A stretch of 57,905 nt of DNA from a virus. Below the pieces are notes generated by a model that had not been told where the DNA came from, ran no database searches, and was given only the letters and a program-made list of their open reading frames with translations. The stretch spans positions 1-57,905 of the IMG/VR virus record IMGVR_UViG_3300013006_000040, one strand, 5' to 3'. Of the stretch, positions 1 through 6,563 are shown piece after piece (position 1 is the stretch's first letter; each line of letters begins with the position of its first letter). The position numbers were made by a program, and so were the translations under genes.

Positions 1-246
1 AATTGCTGATGCGATGGTCTTCTTAGCGACCATGCCGACCATTTGCTCGACGAAGCCGAAGCGTTCGTTGATACCAAATTCTGATGCCTTAGCAGTCACG
101 TCGTTCTCTGCCTCGCCTACGCTGAAGCCGAGCTTTGCTAGCTGGTCTTTTACATATGATTCGTGCCTTGAGCGCGATACCATTTTGCCATCTACAAAAC
201 CCTCGAAGCGCTTTTTGGAAGAATTGAACTTGACTGCTATTTCCAT
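1..246 (-). CDS. Hypothetical small protein, 3' end cut by window edge
   Basis: At least 82 codons are open from the ATG at 246 to the left edge, so the C-terminus is missing. The protein is charged, starting MEIAVKFNSSKKRFEGF, with no membrane segment and no motif I recognise. The start is firm: an AAAGGAAA ribosome site lies just upstream and a consensus sigma-70 promoter (277-305) ends about 30 bp before the ATG, so this gene begins its own transcription unit. Function unknown. Confidence 0.7.
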   Translation of the reverse strand, partial: MEIAVKFNSSKKRFEGFVDGKMVSRSRHESYVKDQLAKLGFSVGEAENDVTAKASEFGINERFGFVEQMVGMVAKKTIASAI

Positions 247-276
247 TTTGTTTCCTTTTTGCTGTAACATGTATTG

Positions 277-305
277 ATTATAATGCCTTTTGACCAACCT
301 GTCAA
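277..305 (-). promoter_or_regulatory. Sigma-70 promoter for the gene at 1-246
   Basis: Minus-strand TTGACA at 300-305 and TATAAT at 277-282, separated by exactly 17 bp. Both hexamers match the bacterial consensus perfectly. Confidence 0.9.
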
Positions 306-329
306 CAAATACCCTTATACCCTTACGGG

Positions 330-500
330 TTATTGGGTTACTTCGTACCAGCCTGCTTCGCGAATAATCACCCCGCCGTCAGCGTCCAACTCAACAAATG
401 GGTGGCTGTCGCCATCAAATGTTTCCGATGAACCCTGCAAGCAAACTGATGCATCCTGGGGCATTCTTTTTAATGCTGCTATCAAATCTTTTACTGTCAT
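330..500 (-). CDS. Small conserved-type phage protein of unknown function
   Basis: 56 aa starting MTVKDLIAALKRMPQDA and ending REAGWYEVTQ. Similar short proteins with a 'LKxMPQDA' N-terminus are common in phages and have no assigned function. I chose the ATG at 500 because longer forms would run through the promoter and ribosome site (AAAAAGGAAACAAA then ATG). It is a single-gene unit with its own promoter at 528-556; a weak ACCC/GGGT hairpin lies just past the stop. Confidence 0.8.
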   Translation of the reverse strand: MTVKDLIAALKRMPQDASVCLQGSSETFDGDSHPFVELDADGGVIIREAGWYEVTQ

Positions 501-527
501 TTTGTTTCCTTTTTCTAATATGTCTTT

Positions 528-556
528 ATTATAGCACATTTTGGACAACCTGTCAA
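528..556 (-). promoter_or_regulatory. Sigma-70 promoter for the gene at 330-500
   Basis: TTGACA at 551-556 and TATAAT at 528-533 on the minus strand with a 17 bp spacer. Much of the spacer (GTCCAAAATGTGC) is shared with the promoter at 907-935, so the two look duplicated. Confidence 0.9.
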
Positions 557-561
557 CAAAT

Positions 562-581
562 ACCCTTATTTCCACAAGGGT
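562..581 (-). terminator. Hairpin between two early units
   Basis: Minus-strand ACCCTT / AAGGGT, a 6 bp stem with an 8 nt loop, sits between the stop of the gene at 589-879 and the -35 box of the next promoter. There is no strong U tract on the minus strand, so termination is plausible rather than certain. Confidence 0.45.
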
Positions 582-588
582 TGTAGGG

Positions 589-879
589 TTATTCTATTGC
601 TGCATCTGCTTGTCTCATTTCGTCAATTATGTCACCTGGGATTTTCAATTCTGCTATTACCCTTACATAGTCCTCGGTTACTTTAACTGTGTTCTCAGCG
701 CCCTGGTCTTTAATATATGCCTTTAAAACCAATGCCAAAAATGTCTTTTTCTCATTGTTATATTCCTTAAAAACAACACTGCGTCTGCTTAAATCTATAG
801 CAGATGTCTTGTCTGTATATTTTGCAAATGCGCCATATTGTTTAGCGAAATCCCGAACCTGCTGTGTGCTTAAAAACAT
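589..879 (-). CDS. Hypothetical protein, 96 aa
   Basis: Starts MFLSTQQVRDFAKQYGAF at the ATG at 879, preceded by AAAAAGGAAATAAA. Longer in-frame forms would enter the promoter. The protein is soluble, mixed alpha/beta by composition and ends acidic (DEMRQADAAIE). No motif recognised. It is a monocistronic early unit with a promoter at 907-935. Confidence 0.75.
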   Translation of the reverse strand: MFLSTQQVRDFAKQYGAFAKYTDKTSAIDLSRRSVVFKEYNNEKKTFLALVLKAYIKDQGAENTVKVTEDYVRVIAELKIPGDIIDEMRQADAAIE

Positions 880-906
880 TTTATTTCCTTTTTCTAATAT
901 GTCATT

Positions 907-935
907 ATTATAGCACATTTTGGATAACTTGTCAA
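907..935 (-). promoter_or_regulatory. Sigma-70 promoter for the gene at 589-879
   Basis: TTGACA at 930-935 and TATAAT at 907-912 on the minus strand, 17 bp apart, perfect consensus. Confidence 0.9.
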
Positions 936-941
936 ATAGAA

Positions 942-968
942 ACCCGTTATCCTACTCAGACAACGGGT
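942..968. terminator. Hairpin, possibly bidirectional terminator
   Basis: A 7 bp stem ACCCGTT/AACGGGT with a 13 nt loop. On the plus strand it is followed by CTTTT, on the minus strand by TTTCTATTT, so it could stop transcription from either side. It lies immediately upstream of the promoter at 907-935. Confidence 0.5.
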
Positions 969-1292
969 CTTTTAAAATTGTGCAAATTGCAAATAAAGAA
1001 AGCTATTGGATTCCGGATTCCGATAGTCTCCGCCTATAATAGCAAATGCCTATAGGAAATGCTTCTGCAATAGACCGAGACTATTATAGTCTAAGGCTAT
1101 GAGGATTTGATTTTAAATTTAAAAAATTAATAATAAACTCTGGGATTCTTCACAGTATCCACACTTTTCCGCCATATAAATACCGTCTAATATAGGCTCG
1201 ATTTAGATGTTGCGATTCCGGATTCTAGCAGTATCTTATATTGCATATAACCAATATAGCCATATCTGTTCTCATCTCTTATAGCAATATCG
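969..1292. other. About 320 bp without a confident gene; short repeats and a palindrome
   Basis: The sequence GATTCCGGATTC occurs twice (about 1009-1020 and 1214-1225). AGACTATTATAGTCT near 1080 is a palindrome with 7 bp arms. CTATAG-type words recur. On the minus strand 1187-1292 stays open in the frame shifted by one from the gene at 1293-1451, and could be its displaced C-terminus. An 18-codon ORF with a CxxC (1119-1175) has no good ribosome site. No tRNA was found. Confidence 0.5.
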
Positions 1293-1451
1293 TTATCCAA
1301 CTCTTCCCGCAACTCTTTTGTCCATCTCTGAGCGCAACTCTGGGGACAACTCTGAGCGGTTCCCTGTACATTGCTCTATAGGCTTCTCTACACGCTTCCC
1401 TATAGTATATCCTATAAACAACCCTATTACTATGCCTATAGCGTATTCCAT
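1293..1451 (-). CDS. Small membrane protein, probably frameshifted at its C-terminus
   Basis: 52 aa. Residues 3-18 (YAIGIVIGLFIGYTIG) form one membrane helix, followed by a charged tail. The ATG has AAAGGA at the right distance and lies 3 nt after the stop of the upstream gene, so they are co-transcribed. The reading ends in ELRSEMDKRVAGRVG. Dropping one A from the AAAA run near 1317 would instead continue as ELREELDNDIAIRDENRYG and extend the protein to a stop at 1187, giving about 87 aa. The present form may therefore be truncated or need a frameshift. Confidence 0.6.
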   Translation of the reverse strand: MEYAIGIVIGLFIGYTIGKRVEKPIEQCTGNRSELSPELRSEMDKRVAGRVG

Positions 1452-1454
1452 ATA

Positions 1455-2165
1455 CTATTCCTTTATGTTTCTGTATATACTGTAATAATACGTACTAAAT
1501 ACGTTATTATCTTTATCTATTCCTGTTTGATAATGCCGAACGGGATATCCGATAAATTCTTTTATTTCTTTATTGTAGATTGTGTCCGGCTTGAAGGGTA
1601 TGCAAATACTCATACGATCTGTACCCAAATCAGTTGCAAACATGAAATAATGATTCTGTTGCTGTTCTAAATATTCTGTTACGAACTGTGGTAGATGTTC
1701 GATTCCACATGATTGTGCTGTGCTATAAAGTAAACTGATATCTTTGGTTATGATACTATAATACTTTGTCATCTGTTGTCCTTTGTGGTCCGACGTCCAT
1801 TTGACAGAATTGATACACTCGTGTGGTTGCTCGGGCTCTGCCTTTTTGCTAATACGCTTTTCGAAATATAATCTGTAGACTCTGGCTTCTGTGTCCAAAG
1901 CGATCATAATGTATGTGCTGTTATTATACTGATTATAGAGCCAGTACATATACTCTACTGGAAAGCTCAGGCTACCTAGTATCTCTAATAGATGATCCAT
2001 CGGCATACTGGCCAGATCAAACTTGACCAAAATACGGCCGTTATTTGCCTGGCCGTTGTGTATCTTTACTGATTGCTCAAGACTGATGATATTGTATTGT
2101 CTGAATACTTCAGCGAAGTCAACGACATCATTGTTAACAGCAACAACTCTACTAACTGGATTCAT
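1455..2165 (-). CDS. Hypothetical protein, 236 aa
   Basis: Starts MNPVSRVVAVNNDVVDF. It is rich in Tyr and Asn, has no clear membrane segment, and I recognise no family. The first 14 nt overlap the end of the upstream gene (2152-2418), which points to translational coupling. It is the longest gene of unknown function in the first 10 kb, at the end of the operon that begins with the aldolase or earlier. Confidence 0.75.
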   Translation of the reverse strand: MNPVSRVVAVNNDVVDFAEVFRQYNIISLEQSVKIHNGQANNGRILVKFDLASMPMDHLLEILGSLSFPVEYMYWLYNQYNNSTYIMIALDTEARVYRLYFEKRISKKAEPEQPHECINSVKWTSDHKGQQMTKYYSIITKDISLLYSTAQSCGIEHLPQFVTEYLEQQQNHYFMFATDLGTDRMSICIPFKPDTIYNKEIKEFIGYPVRHYQTGIDKDNNVFSTYYYSIYRNIKE

Positions 2166-2418
2166 GCTCTAATTCTTTAGTTTTATCCGTGGATTCGTTG
2201 GGATTAATCTTTTTGAGCCATTTTGCGGGAACGTCTACATTATGACCCATTGCCCCGTATTCTGACGATATCTGTTCTTTCGAGTATACTGTCCATACTT
2301 TACCATATAGTGTATGCTCACCTTTGATCTTTACACAAGTAACGATTCTACCTATATTAATCCCCAGGGCGGATTCTATGATGATTGCCAAGCAACCGGG
2401 CTCTAGTTCGTTGCTCAA
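2152..2418 (-). CDS. Small SH3-like-fold phage protein
   Basis: 88 aa starting MSNELEPGCLAIIIES. The pattern 'PGCLAII...NIGRIVTCVKI...W.V...VPAKWLKKI' resembles a small beta-barrel (SH3/KOW-like) family common in phages and plasmids. The tail (KTKELEHESS) is charged. The start overlaps the stop of the gene at 2415-2570 by 4 nt (ATGA). The family has no agreed function; the fold is my inference from the pattern. Confidence 0.7.
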   Translation of the reverse strand: MSNELEPGCLAIIIESALGINIGRIVTCVKIKGEHTLYGKVWTVYSKEQISSEYGAMGHNVDVPAKWLKKINPNESTDKTKELEHESS

Positions 2419-2570
2419 GTATTGTTCTCCTTGAGCTGATCCATGGTTTGTATTACTGCATCCACAATGTCAATGGCTGTGGCCACGATGTCGTCAATTT
2501 GCTCAGGTGTCAGGCCTCGCCAGGGTTGCTTATAGACTTGGATATCGTCATCGTCTTCTATGGGTGTCAT
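2415..2570 (-). CDS. Very small conserved-type phage protein
   Basis: 51 aa starting MTPIEDDDDIQVYKQPW and containing WRGLTPEQIDDIV. Proteins with this 'PWRGLTxEQID' core are frequent in T4-like phages; function unknown. The ATG at 2570 was chosen because CAGGAG lies 10 nt upstream and it falls just past the aldolase stop codon. It overlaps the next gene by ATGA. Confidence 0.75.
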   Translation of the reverse strand: MTPIEDDDDIQVYKQPWRGLTPEQIDDIVATAIDIVDAVIQTMDQLKENNT

Positions 2571-2572
2571 TT

Positions 2573-3229
2573 TTAGTTTACTCCTGATGCCAAAACAATC
2601 CGGCAAATGTGTTCAAGACGTTCAATATGTTCATATGCACGCCAAGGTGAGGTATCTATTGACACTACACCGTGACCCTTGATTCCGATTATGTCATAAC
2701 CAGTATATCCGTTATCCGCCAACTGTAGATTTTCAAAACAACGATCGGCCAGTTCCTGACTGATGGGGGCAACATCTCCCACATTGGGTGCCACTCTGGT
2801 GTATCTATTCAATTCCGGAAATGCCGCACAAACTGTACTTAGATCTATACCTTTGTGCATGGCAGCAATACAATAGGTGGGGTGTACATGAACTACCACA
2901 CGAACTTCTCCTGCATGCTGTCCCATTTCTCGTTGTAGTCCAAAGTGCAAGGGAATCTCGCCGCTGGGCGTTAGATTCTTGCTGATGTCAGTGTAAGGCA
3001 AGTCTCTCCAGTTGTAGGTATATATGCCGGTGCCGTGTCCACTGTTTATGGTTCTATCAATTGCAATCTTTTTAAACTGATCTGGCTGTAATGTTTGCTT
3101 GCGTACTCCACTGGGTGTGATATAAAAGTGGTCACGGTCATGATGACGAATACTTACATTGCCATCACGGCTGGTTATCCAATTGCGCTTATAGGCGTCT
3201 TCTAATACTTCGCAGATTGTTTCTAACAT
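2573..3229 (-). CDS. Class II aldolase/adducin-family enzyme
   Basis: 218 aa, the usual length for a fuculose-1-phosphate aldolase-like protein. The family cleaves or epimerises phosphorylated sugars using zinc. Visible motifs: GNVSIR (23-28), ITPSG (37-41), PSGE with the catalytic-type Glu at 91, the zinc pair HVH (114 and 116) in HVHPTY, and the third histidine in GHG (186). All key residues seem present, so it should be active, but the substrate cannot be read from sequence. An AAGGAAA ribosome site precedes the ATG. A sugar enzyme among tiny early phage genes is unusual; it may have come from a host. Confidence 0.88.
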   Translation of the reverse strand: MLETICEVLEDAYKRNWITSRDGNVSIRHHDRDHFYITPSGVRKQTLQPDQFKKIAIDRTINSGHGTGIYTYNWRDLPYTDISKNLTPSGEIPLHFGLQREMGQHAGEVRVVVHVHPTYCIAAMHKGIDLSTVCAAFPELNRYTRVAPNVGDVAPISQELADRCFENLQLADNGYTGYDIIGIKGHGVVSIDTSPWRAYEHIERLEHICRIVLASGVN

Positions 3230-3249
3230 TGTATTTCCTTAGGCCATTA

Positions 3250-3489
3250 CTATGGCTTTAATTTACCCATAAGTTTATGAGCCATCTCCATAGCTTTTTC
3301 TGTCTGCTCTGTCTGATGTGCTAGTCTATCTTCTAGCCATTTGATGTGTTCATCTTTATCTTTTATAATTAACTCAGCAAACTTGGATAGGTGTCGATCC
3401 GTTCCTGCAATCACACTCCATCCAAATGACTTATCCTCAAATAATCCAATTTGAGCCTGTAGAGCGAGTTGTTTAATTCGTTCGTTCAT
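3250..3489 (-). CDS. 'FAELI' family small protein, copy 1
   Basis: 79 aa starting MNERIKQLALQAQIG, with the family core LSKFAELIIKDKDEHI and a Lys-rich helical tail. It is one of at least six paralogues between 3.2 and 6.8 kb. The usual pattern is an 'MN--I--LA' start, a variable loop with W or G, 'FAELI(V/I)-EC', then a short tail ending in 'HF'. This copy has lost the Cys (IIKDKD). Start by ATGA overlap with the stop of copy 2. Function unknown. Confidence 0.75.
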   Translation of the reverse strand: MNERIKQLALQAQIGLFEDKSFGWSVIAGTDRHLSKFAELIIKDKDEHIKWLEDRLAHQTEQTEKAMEMAHKLMGKLKP

Positions 3490-3743
3490 TCTTTACTCCA
3501 AAATCCTTCATTCTTCACTCCGAAATGTTCTTTGATAATCTTACGATACTTAGTTTGAAACAACAGTTCTTCTGGTGTATATTGCTTGCCTAACTGCATA
3601 CGCAGGCAGTCATGCATACACTCCAACACAATTAACTCAGCGAACTTTTCCTCAAACTCATCCGAAAGACGATAGGCCCAACTACTACCCATTGGTTTGA
3701 TTCTGGCCTCATCTGCCAGCGTCTTAATTAGTTCACTATTCAT
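3486..3743 (-). CDS. 'FAELI' family small protein, copy 2
   Basis: 85 aa starting MNSELIKTLADEARIK, with core EKFAELIVLECMHDC and tail IIKEHFGVKNEGFW. It is joined to both neighbours by ATGA overlaps (3740-3743 and 3486-3489), so copies 3, 2 and 1 are translated in series. No known domain; soluble, mainly helical by composition. Confidence 0.8.
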   Translation of the reverse strand: MNSELIKTLADEARIKPMGSSWAYRLSDEFEEKFAELIVLECMHDCLRMQLGKQYTPEELLFQTKYRKIIKEHFGVKNEGFWSKE

Positions 3744-3934
3744 AAAATTTCAAAATGGTCTTTAATCCATTTGCCCCAAGGAATGCCTCTGCAATAGATA
3801 GTTTGCTTGTCAGATTCTCTGGCACATTCCTCAATAATCAACTCGGCAAACTTTTGTGCGTGATCCGCGTCCATCCATTTGCCGCTGGAATCTGTGCCGG
3901 CTTGTTTCATTAGTTGTGTAATTTGTTCGTTCAT
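3740..3934 (-). CDS. 'FAELI' family small protein, copy 3
   Basis: 64 aa, the most compact member: MNEQITQLMKQAG, then QKFAELIIEECARES, then GKWIKDHFEIL. Coupled by ATGA to the Bax-inhibitor gene upstream (3931-3934) and to copy 2 downstream. The shared N- and C-terminal blocks with a variable middle suggest one small fold that has diverged after duplication. Confidence 0.8.
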   Translation of the reverse strand: MNEQITQLMKQAGTDSSGKWMDADHAQKFAELIIEECARESDKQTIYCRGIPWGKWIKDHFEIL

Positions 3935-4617
3935 TTTCTATCACCAAATAGTGTGAGTAAATTCAAGAACAGATTAATAAAGTCCATGTACAATGTCAAT
4001 GCACCTCGCACCTCTGCCGAGTCGCTGGTTTCGAAACTAAGTTCCTCGCGAATCTTTTGCGTATCATAGGCAGTTAATCCCAAAAAGATAATGATGGCCA
4101 TTGCAGAGATTACCATTTGCATCACAGTGCTGCCAATAAAGATGTTAACGATGCTGGCAATCACAATGGCAATTAATCCCACAAACATAAACTTGCCTAC
4201 ACTATCAAGACTGCGTTTGGTAAAGTAGCCATACCCACTCATAACACCAAACAGTATTGCTGCACTCATAAAGGCACTGACAATGCTGCCCATAGCAAAT
4301 ACCGCAAAGATTGTTGCAAAGCTCAATCCCATTAGAGCAGCAAAGCTATGTAGGCATAATTGCGCTACGCTCTTACTGGGATTATTAGCCAGTACTGCGG
4401 AAATACCAAATATTGCAACAAGCGGAGCAAAGATAACAATCCATTTTGTTGCACCTGTAAAAAAGAACTGCAATAGTTCTGGTGTAGTTCCTACAAAGTA
4501 ACTGACAATACCTGATACGCCTACTGCCAAACTCATATGCCCATATACACGACTCATTGCTGAGTTGATTTCGCTAACAGAGCGATATACCATATCGCCC
4601 ATAGTTGTTCCAAACAT
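3931..4617 (-). CDS. Bax inhibitor-1/YccA-family membrane protein
   Basis: 228 aa with about seven hydrophobic helices. The family signature near the C-terminus is clear: GLTAYDTQKI followed by GALTLYMDFINLFLNLL. In bacteria, members such as YccA modulate the FtsH membrane protease; others affect calcium leak and cell death. AAGGAG six nt before the ATG fixes the start at 4617. It heads a coupled run with FAELI copies 3, 2 and 1. I infer a role in protecting phage proteins from, or redirecting, host membrane proteolysis; the sequence shows only the family. Confidence 0.88.
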   Translation of the reverse strand: MFGTTMGDMVYRSVSEINSAMSRVYGHMSLAVGVSGIVSYFVGTTPELLQFFFTGATKWIVIFAPLVAIFGISAVLANNPSKSVAQLCLHSFAALMGLSFATIFAVFAMGSIVSAFMSAAILFGVMSGYGYFTKRSLDSVGKFMFVGLIAIVIASIVNIFIGSTVMQMVISAMAIIIFLGLTAYDTQKIREELSFETSDSAEVRGALTLYMDFINLFLNLLTLFGDRK

Positions 4618-4627
4618 AACTGTCTCC

Positions 4628-4741
4628 TTAAACTTTTAAATGCCAAATAAACAATGCTACAAATATAGCAATGATAATCCAATCTATTTTGTTCCTGCGC
4701 TTTTGCTCACGCTCAATTACTTTACTTTTTGAGTATTGCAT
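4628..4741 (-). CDS. Tiny single-pass membrane protein
   Basis: 37 aa: a basic N-terminus (KVIEREQKRRNK) followed by one helix (WIIIAIFVALFIW). The charge pattern suggests the N-terminus stays inside. The ATG lies inside the end of the upstream gene (20 nt overlap), and the stop overlaps the ribosome site of the Bax-inhibitor gene, so it belongs to the same operon. No homologue recognised. Confidence 0.6.
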   Translation of the reverse strand: MQYSKSKVIEREQKRRNKIDWIIIAIFVALFIWHLKV

Positions 4742-4901
4742 CACAAGTCTTTCTGGCCTCAATTATTGTGAGGTTTTTGTGATTTTCAAAACACCTATCA
4801 TACATTTGATCTCTGCCTATCTGAGTACCAAGTGCGCCGCCCACACAAGCAGTTGCTATTAACACTGCTATCGATGCTATTGCAAATTCACTATCTTTCA
4901 T
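4722..4901 (-). CDS. Small exported or anchored protein with two cysteines
   Basis: 59 aa. The N-terminal helix (FAIASIAVLIATACVGGALG) is a signal anchor or uncleaved signal. The charged rest carries Cys37 and Cys53, 16 residues apart, which could form a periplasmic disulfide. It starts with an ATGA overlap on FAELI copy 4. Several nearby micro-proteins have the same layout (N-terminal helix plus a Cys pair). Function unknown. Confidence 0.65.
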   Translation of the reverse strand: MKDSEFAIASIAVLIATACVGGALGTQIGRDQMYDRCFENHKNLTIIEARKTCDAILKK

Positions 4902-5107
4902 TCTGTAACTCTAAAATGTTTTAGTACATATGTACCAGGACTTGCCCATTGATGTGCATTAATTGTTGCAATATCCGCACATTCTTTCACAATCAACTGG
5001 GCGAACTGTTCCACATCAAATTTACGATCTACCATAAATCGTTTCTGTTCATACACCTGGTGCCATGCGCCGCATTGTAGAGCGAGTTCTTCAATTTTTT
5101 TGTTCAT
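4898..5107 (-). CDS. 'FAELI' family small protein, copy 4
   Basis: 69 aa: MNKKIEELALQCGAWH, core EQFAQLIVKECADIA, tail YVLKHFRVTE. The start at 5107 is chosen because it matches the family start and overlaps the upstream stop by ATGA; a longer in-frame version to 5206 would overlap two other real genes. Function unknown. Confidence 0.78.
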   Translation of the reverse strand: MNKKIEELALQCGAWHQVYEQKRFMVDRKFDVEQFAQLIVKECADIATINAHQWASPGTYVLKHFRVTE

Positions 5108-5214
5108 ACAAATAATGATAATAACATACCAAAACAAAATCCAAATAGAAATAGGAACACCATCAGTAGACAGAATACTGGTGCATTGTCTACAATCTCT
5201 TCCCAATCCATCAT
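5104..5214 (-). CDS. Tiny hydrophobic membrane protein
   Basis: 36 aa starting MMDWEEIVDN, followed by one long helix (APVFCLLMVFLFLFGFCFG) that reaches nearly to the C-terminus. It is joined by ATGA overlaps to genes on both sides. It resembles in layout the very small inner-membrane proteins of T4-type early regions. Role unknown. Confidence 0.6.
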   Translation of the reverse strand: MMDWEEIVDNAPVFCLLMVFLFLFGFCFGMLLSLFV

Positions 5215-5387
5215 ATCTTTTTCTTTGCTACTTTGACACACTCCAACGAAGTATTATACTTGGTAACAATATAATCCTTAGCATGCTCACACTGATAGAC
5301 TGTCTCATATCTAGCCAGCACAGTCTTTTGTATGGTCGTAGCACTGCCCGGATACATCAATAACATAGTTAAAACTAAATCAAACAT
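5211..5387 (-). CDS. Small probable secreted protein with two cysteines
   Basis: 58 aa. The N-terminus MFDLVLTMLLMYPGSA looks like a short signal peptide. The mature part has Cys33 and Cys50, 17 residues apart, and a basic tail (KVAKKKI). The ATG sits 8 nt inside the end of FAELI copy 5 and the stop makes an ATGA overlap with the next gene. Compare the gene at 4722-4901. A periplasmic role is inferred only. Confidence 0.62.
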   Translation of the reverse strand: MFDLVLTMLLMYPGSATTIQKTVLARYETVYQCEHAKDYIVTKYNTSLECVKVAKKKI

Positions 5388-5619
5388 CTTGCTCTTTCAT
5401 TTCAAAGATATCTTTTATATTGGTTACCATCATATTGGTCGCCCAAGCTATGTCCGGATTCTCCCATTGCGAGACACCCATCATTGCTACTTCTGAGATG
5501 CATCGACGAACTACTAATTCACCAAACCTCTCAATGGCTTCATGCATATAACTATCCATCTCGTCCCAGCAACCCTGTGCTGTTAGACCGGAGTCATACA
5601 TTTGCTTTTCAAAATTCAT
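5380..5619 (-). CDS. 'FAELI' family small protein, divergent copy 5
   Basis: 79 aa starting MNFEKQMYDSGLTAQG, with the altered core ERFGELVVRRCISEV and an extended C-terminal half. I chose the second ATG (5619): it makes an ATGA overlap with the upstream stop, has AGGA at a good distance, and gives the 'MN' start of the family. The 'EC' of the core is replaced by 'RC'. Function unknown. Confidence 0.72.
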   Translation of the reverse strand: MNFEKQMYDSGLTAQGCWDEMDSYMHEAIERFGELVVRRCISEVAMMGVSQWENPDIAWATNMMVTNIKDIFEMKEQDV

Positions 5620-5900
5620 TTCCATGTCCTATGCTTTTCAGCAATCCATTCATCACCATCATACTCTTCGATTTGCCATTCAACACCATCTGGTATTTCG
5701 ATAATCCTTAGATCAGCATAACTAGATGCGGCAGCATGCCCCCATTCAGTTACGATATCTACTAGATGTTGATCATCTCTAGAGATATTATAATCGAAAA
5801 AATACTGGTCTGTTACGTTGGCTCTGCGCTTATACTCAAGCAGTGCCAATTCAGATAAACCAAACCCACCGTAACAAGCATTAATTACAATCTTTGTCAT
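5616..5900 (-). CDS. Conserved phage protein, 'INACYGGFGLS' family
   Basis: 94 aa starting MTKIVINACYGGFGLSE. The N-terminal block, the middle RDDQHLVDIV and the ending 'IPDGVEWQIEEYDG' with 'AEKHRTW' are a combination I know from many tailed-phage genomes, always as a hypothetical protein. The high conservation points to a compact globular protein with a general role in infection. It is the first gene after the consensus promoter at 5924-5952 and leads the operon running toward 3.2 kb or beyond. Confidence 0.85.
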   Translation of the reverse strand: MTKIVINACYGGFGLSELALLEYKRRANVTDQYFFDYNISRDDQHLVDIVTEWGHAAASSYADLRIIEIPDGVEWQIEEYDGDEWIAEKHRTWK

Positions 5901-5923
5901 AAGTCACCTTTACTGTTTGCTAA

Positions 5924-5952
5924 ATTATAATATCTTTTAGATAGTATGTCAA
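5924..5952 (-). promoter_or_regulatory. Sigma-70 promoter for the operon starting at 5900
   Basis: TTGACA at 5947-5952 and TATAAT at 5924-5929 on the minus strand, 17 bp apart. The -35 box directly abuts the TAA stop (5953-5955) of the upstream gene, so there is no terminator between them. Confidence 0.92.
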
Positions 5953-6153
5953 TTAGTCTTTGTCCGTTCTTACGCAAATGTAAGCCTTCCGGGTGTCTAT
6001 GTTCTTTTTAGTCAGTCTTTTCTCTTCTCTATAGCATTCAGCAAAAGTGCTATAGTAGTCTAACGGATCATACTTAATATCGAACTTTTTAGTTACCGGA
6101 TCCTGTATCAGCATTACTGCTACTAATACTACATCTGTTAGAGGCTTGAACAT
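5953..6153 (-). CDS. Small exported-type protein with two cysteines
   Basis: 66 aa. The N-terminus is moderately hydrophobic (LTDVVLVAVMLI), then a Tyr-rich, basic body with Cys41 and Cys60. The ATG overlaps the stop of the upstream coiled-coil gene by one base (TAATG). I suspect secretion to the periplasm, but the signal is weak. No family recognised. Confidence 0.65.
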   Translation of the reverse strand: MFKPLTDVVLVAVMLIQDPVTKKFDIKYDPLDYYSTFAECYREEKRLTKKNIDTRKAYICVRTDKD

Positions 6154-6374
6154 TACATCACCACAAAATTACTTGCAGGCTTAGAATTCAATTTGATTTC
6201 TAAATCTCTAAGTGCTGTAGTAAGCATTTCCATTTCCATTTCTAATCTATCAAGTTGTTTCTCAAGTTGTTCTATATGTTCATATGCCTTGAACAAAGTT
6301 TCATCTCCATACTTGATTCTATCATGCAGATGCTCTACATACATCTTATTTGCTATTTCTCTTTTACGCCACAT
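6153..6374 (-). CDS. Small coiled-coil protein
   Basis: 73 aa, almost fully helical: from about residue 14 to 64 the sequence is a Leu/Glu/Lys heptad pattern (EHIEQLEKQLDRLEMEMEML). It begins MWRKREIANKMY with a basic cap. Likely forms a dimeric coiled coil. It is co-transcribed with the genes on both sides; role unknown. Confidence 0.7.
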   Translation of the reverse strand: MWRKREIANKMYVEHLHDRIKYGDETLFKAYEHIEQLEKQLDRLEMEMEMLTTALRDLEIKLNSKPASNFVVM

Positions 6375-6383
6375 ACCATTTCC

Positions 6384-6563
6384 TTATTTAACTGGTGTAT
6401 TCATCATACACTGTTGATCTTCTTTAATCCAAATCTCGCCACGCTTGATATAGTATTCACCATTGATACATGCATGGTTTGATGCAGTAGGTGTCAATAT
6501 AAAATCTAAAGACAACCAAACCCATAGTACAACTAGTACAATAACAAAGTTCTTAAGATTCAT
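6384..6563 (-). CDS. Small signal-anchored protein with a Cys pair
   Basis: 59 aa: MNLKNFVIVLVVLWVWLSLD is an N-terminal membrane helix. The outer part holds ACINGEYYIKRGEIW and a second Cys (32 and 52), a pattern seen in small phage envelope proteins. The ATG at 6563 has AGGAG five nt upstream and lies inside the end of FAELI copy 6. Probably periplasm-facing with a disulfide; function unknown. Confidence 0.68.
   Translation of the reverse strand: MNLKNFVIVLVVLWVWLSLDFILTPTASNHACINGEYYIKRGEIWIKEDQQCMMNTPVK

Noticed and set aside
1119-1175. 18-codon minus-strand ORF starting MAEKCGYCEES
   Set aside because: The CxxC is suggestive of a zinc ribbon, but there is no good ribosome site and it ends in a short hydrophobic stub. 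At most the relic of a gene.
4898-5206. Longer version of FAELI copy 4 starting at 5206
   Set aside because: The extension overlaps two well-coupled small genes (5104-5214 and 5211-5387) and breaks the family start; the ATG at 5107 is better.
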